In this document: positions 4,266-5,333 of the stretch, piece by piece
How positions within the stretch are numbered: position 1 is the stretch's first letter
Layout of the letters: the number at the start of each line of letters is the position of its first letter
Assembly: GCA_045807945.1 (NCBI GenBank)
Contig: JBJMGI010000045.1
Span: 1 to 5,333 of the forward strand
Direction of reading: 5' to 3'
Origin: CAVQGF01 sp045807945
GTDB taxonomy: Bacteria > Acidobacteriota > Terriglobia > Terriglobales > Acidobacteriaceae
Length of the DNA stretch: 5,333 bases
Position numbers and translations under genes: made by a program
Notes under the pieces: model-generated
What the model saw: the letters and a program-made list of their open reading frames with translations, nothing else
What the model was told of the DNA's origin: nothing
The model's database searches: none

Positions 4266-5333
4266 ATGTCAGACACCATCAAGATCAAATTGCCCGACGG
4301 CTCCGAGAAGGAATTCCCCAAGGGAGCGACCGCGCACGACGTGGCCATGTCCATCTCCCCGCGTCTCGCATCCGCCGCACTCGCCGCGCAGATCAAACCC
4401 TCGTCGAACGGAGTTGAGCCCCGACTCGTTGATCTGAAGCGTCCCATCGAAAAAGATTCCGAGCTGCGCATCCTCACTGAAAAAGATCCTGAGGCGCTCG
4501 AAGTTTTCCGCCATTCGTCCGCGCACCTGCTCGCCGCCGCCGTGCTCGAGCTTTTTCCTGAGACCAAGCTCGGTCACGGTCCTGCAACCGAGAGTGGCTT
4601 CTTCTACGACTTCTATCGCCCAACCCCGTTCACGCCCGAAGACCTCGCCAAGATCGAAAAGAAGATGGCTGAGCTCGTGCAGCAGGACATCCCTTACGCG
4701 CAGGAATTCCTGCCGCGCAACGAGGGCCTCGAGAAGTTCAAGGGTGAAGGCGATTTCATGAAGTGTCACTTCATCGAGCAGTTCACCTCGCCCGATGAAA
4801 AGATCTCCATCTACAAAACGGGAAAGTTCCTCGACTTCTGCCGCGGCCCGCACATCCCATCCACCGGACGCATCAAGGCCTTCAAGCTGCTCACCATCGC
4901 GGGCGCGTACTGGCTTGGCGACGAGAAGAACCCGCAGCTCCAGCGCATCTATGGAACGTCTTTCTACTCGAAAAAGGAACTCGACGAGTGGGTCCATCGT
5001 CAGGAAGAAGCCAAGAAGCGCGACCATCGCGTGCTCGGCAAGCAGTTAGATCTCTTCTCTATCCAGGAACTCGCCGGGCCGGGCCTGATCTTCTGGCACC
5101 CGAAGGGCGGCCTGATCCGCAAAGAGATGGAAGACTGGATGCGCAACGAATATCTCAAGCGCGGATATTCACTCGTCTTCACTCCGCACGTGATGCGGCG
5201 CGATCTGTGGAAGGTGAGCGGACACGAGGGCTTCTACAACGAGAACATGTTCACGCCCATGGAGCTCGACGACGCCGAGTACCGCATGAAGCCGATGAAC
5301 TGCCCCGGCCACATACTTATTTATAAGGACGGC
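4266..5333 (+). CDS. thrS: Threonyl-tRNA synthetase, N-terminal part (cut by window end)
   Basis: Class II aminoacyl-tRNA synthetase that charges tRNA-Thr with threonine in the cytoplasm. The frame runs open from ATG 4266 to the window edge, giving 356 residues, somewhat over half of the usual length of about 640. Domains in order: TGS domain (about 1-73, IKIKLPDGSEKEFPKG); editing domain that removes mischarged serine, with its metal-site-type residues in HSSAH (H83, H87) and DFCRGPH (C192, H196); linker helix with KKRDHRVLGKQLDLF (250-264); then the catalytic core with motif 1 (about 271-300, GPGLIFWHPKGG) and the start of motif 2 at MKPMNCPGH, where C346 corresponds to the catalytic zinc ligand Cys334 of E. 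coli ThrS. Later ligands, motif 3 and the anticodon-binding domain lie outside. The start is chosen because later ATGs would break the TGS domain, although no Shine-Dalgarno sequence precedes it. It has its own promoter. Confidence 0.97.
   Translation, partial: MSDTIKIKLPDGSEKEFPKGATAHDVAMSISPRLASAALAAQIKPSSNGVEPRLVDLKRPIEKDSELRILTEKDPEALEVFRHSSAHLLAAAVLELFPETKLGHGPATESGFFYDFYRPTPFTPEDLAKIEKKMAELVQQDIPYAQEFLPRNEGLEKFKGEGDFMKCHFIEQFTSPDEKISIYKTGKFLDFCRGPHIPSTGRIKAFKLLTIAGAYWLGDEKNPQLQRIYGTSFYSKKELDEWVHRQEEAKKRDHRVLGKQLDLFSIQELAGPGLIFWHPKGGLIRKEMEDWMRNEYLKRGYSLVFTPHVMRRDLWKVSGHEGFYNENMFTPMELDDAEYRMKPMNCPGHILIYKDG

Noticed and set aside
4269..5027. 252-codon minus-strand frame
   Set aside because: It lies entirely antisense to the unmistakable thrS coding sequence; long antisense frames are expected in GC-rich genes.

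Overview
This 5.3 kb window is GC-rich bacterial chromosome and most likely comes from an acidobacterium (Acidobacteriota, Koribacter/Terriglobia-like). That is an inference from protein style (an M28 exopeptidase with a charged Pro/Lys/Glu tail, a small secreted protein of a type common in that phylum), codon use and the GC-rich palindromic repeats. No rRNA or other definitive marker is present.

Layout from left to right. Positions 1-147 are a leader with a good sigma70-type promoter. Next comes a secreted M28-family zinc exopeptidase (148-1815, +). Positions 1816-2112 hold no convincing gene but contain two related GC-rich hairpin repeats and a third, perfect 12-bp palindrome; a doubtful 56-codon ORF on the minus strand overlaps the last. 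A convincing intrinsic terminator (2113-2160, read on -) closes a small exported protein of unknown function (2173-2562, -). That gene is divergent from a LysR-family regulator (2686-3594, +) whose sequence resembles MetR. The shared 123-bp control region carries two T-N11-A dyads. Then comes a four-helix DUF2231 membrane protein (3670-4158, +), whose Shine-Dalgarno sequence can be paired into an upstream hairpin, with a terminator on its stop codon. Last is the first 356 codons of threonyl-tRNA synthetase (thrS, 4266 onward, +), cut by the window edge and served by its own promoter but with no visible Shine-Dalgarno sequence.

The genes look like independent housekeeping or accessory units rather than one pathway. 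The only arrangement suggesting a functional link is the divergent LysR / small exported protein pair. I see no mobile element, CRISPR array, tRNA or defence system, and nothing that amounts to a clear new multi-gene system. The most interesting signals are non-coding: repeats with compensatory base changes, a possible SD-sequestering hairpin, and candidate operators in the divergent region.
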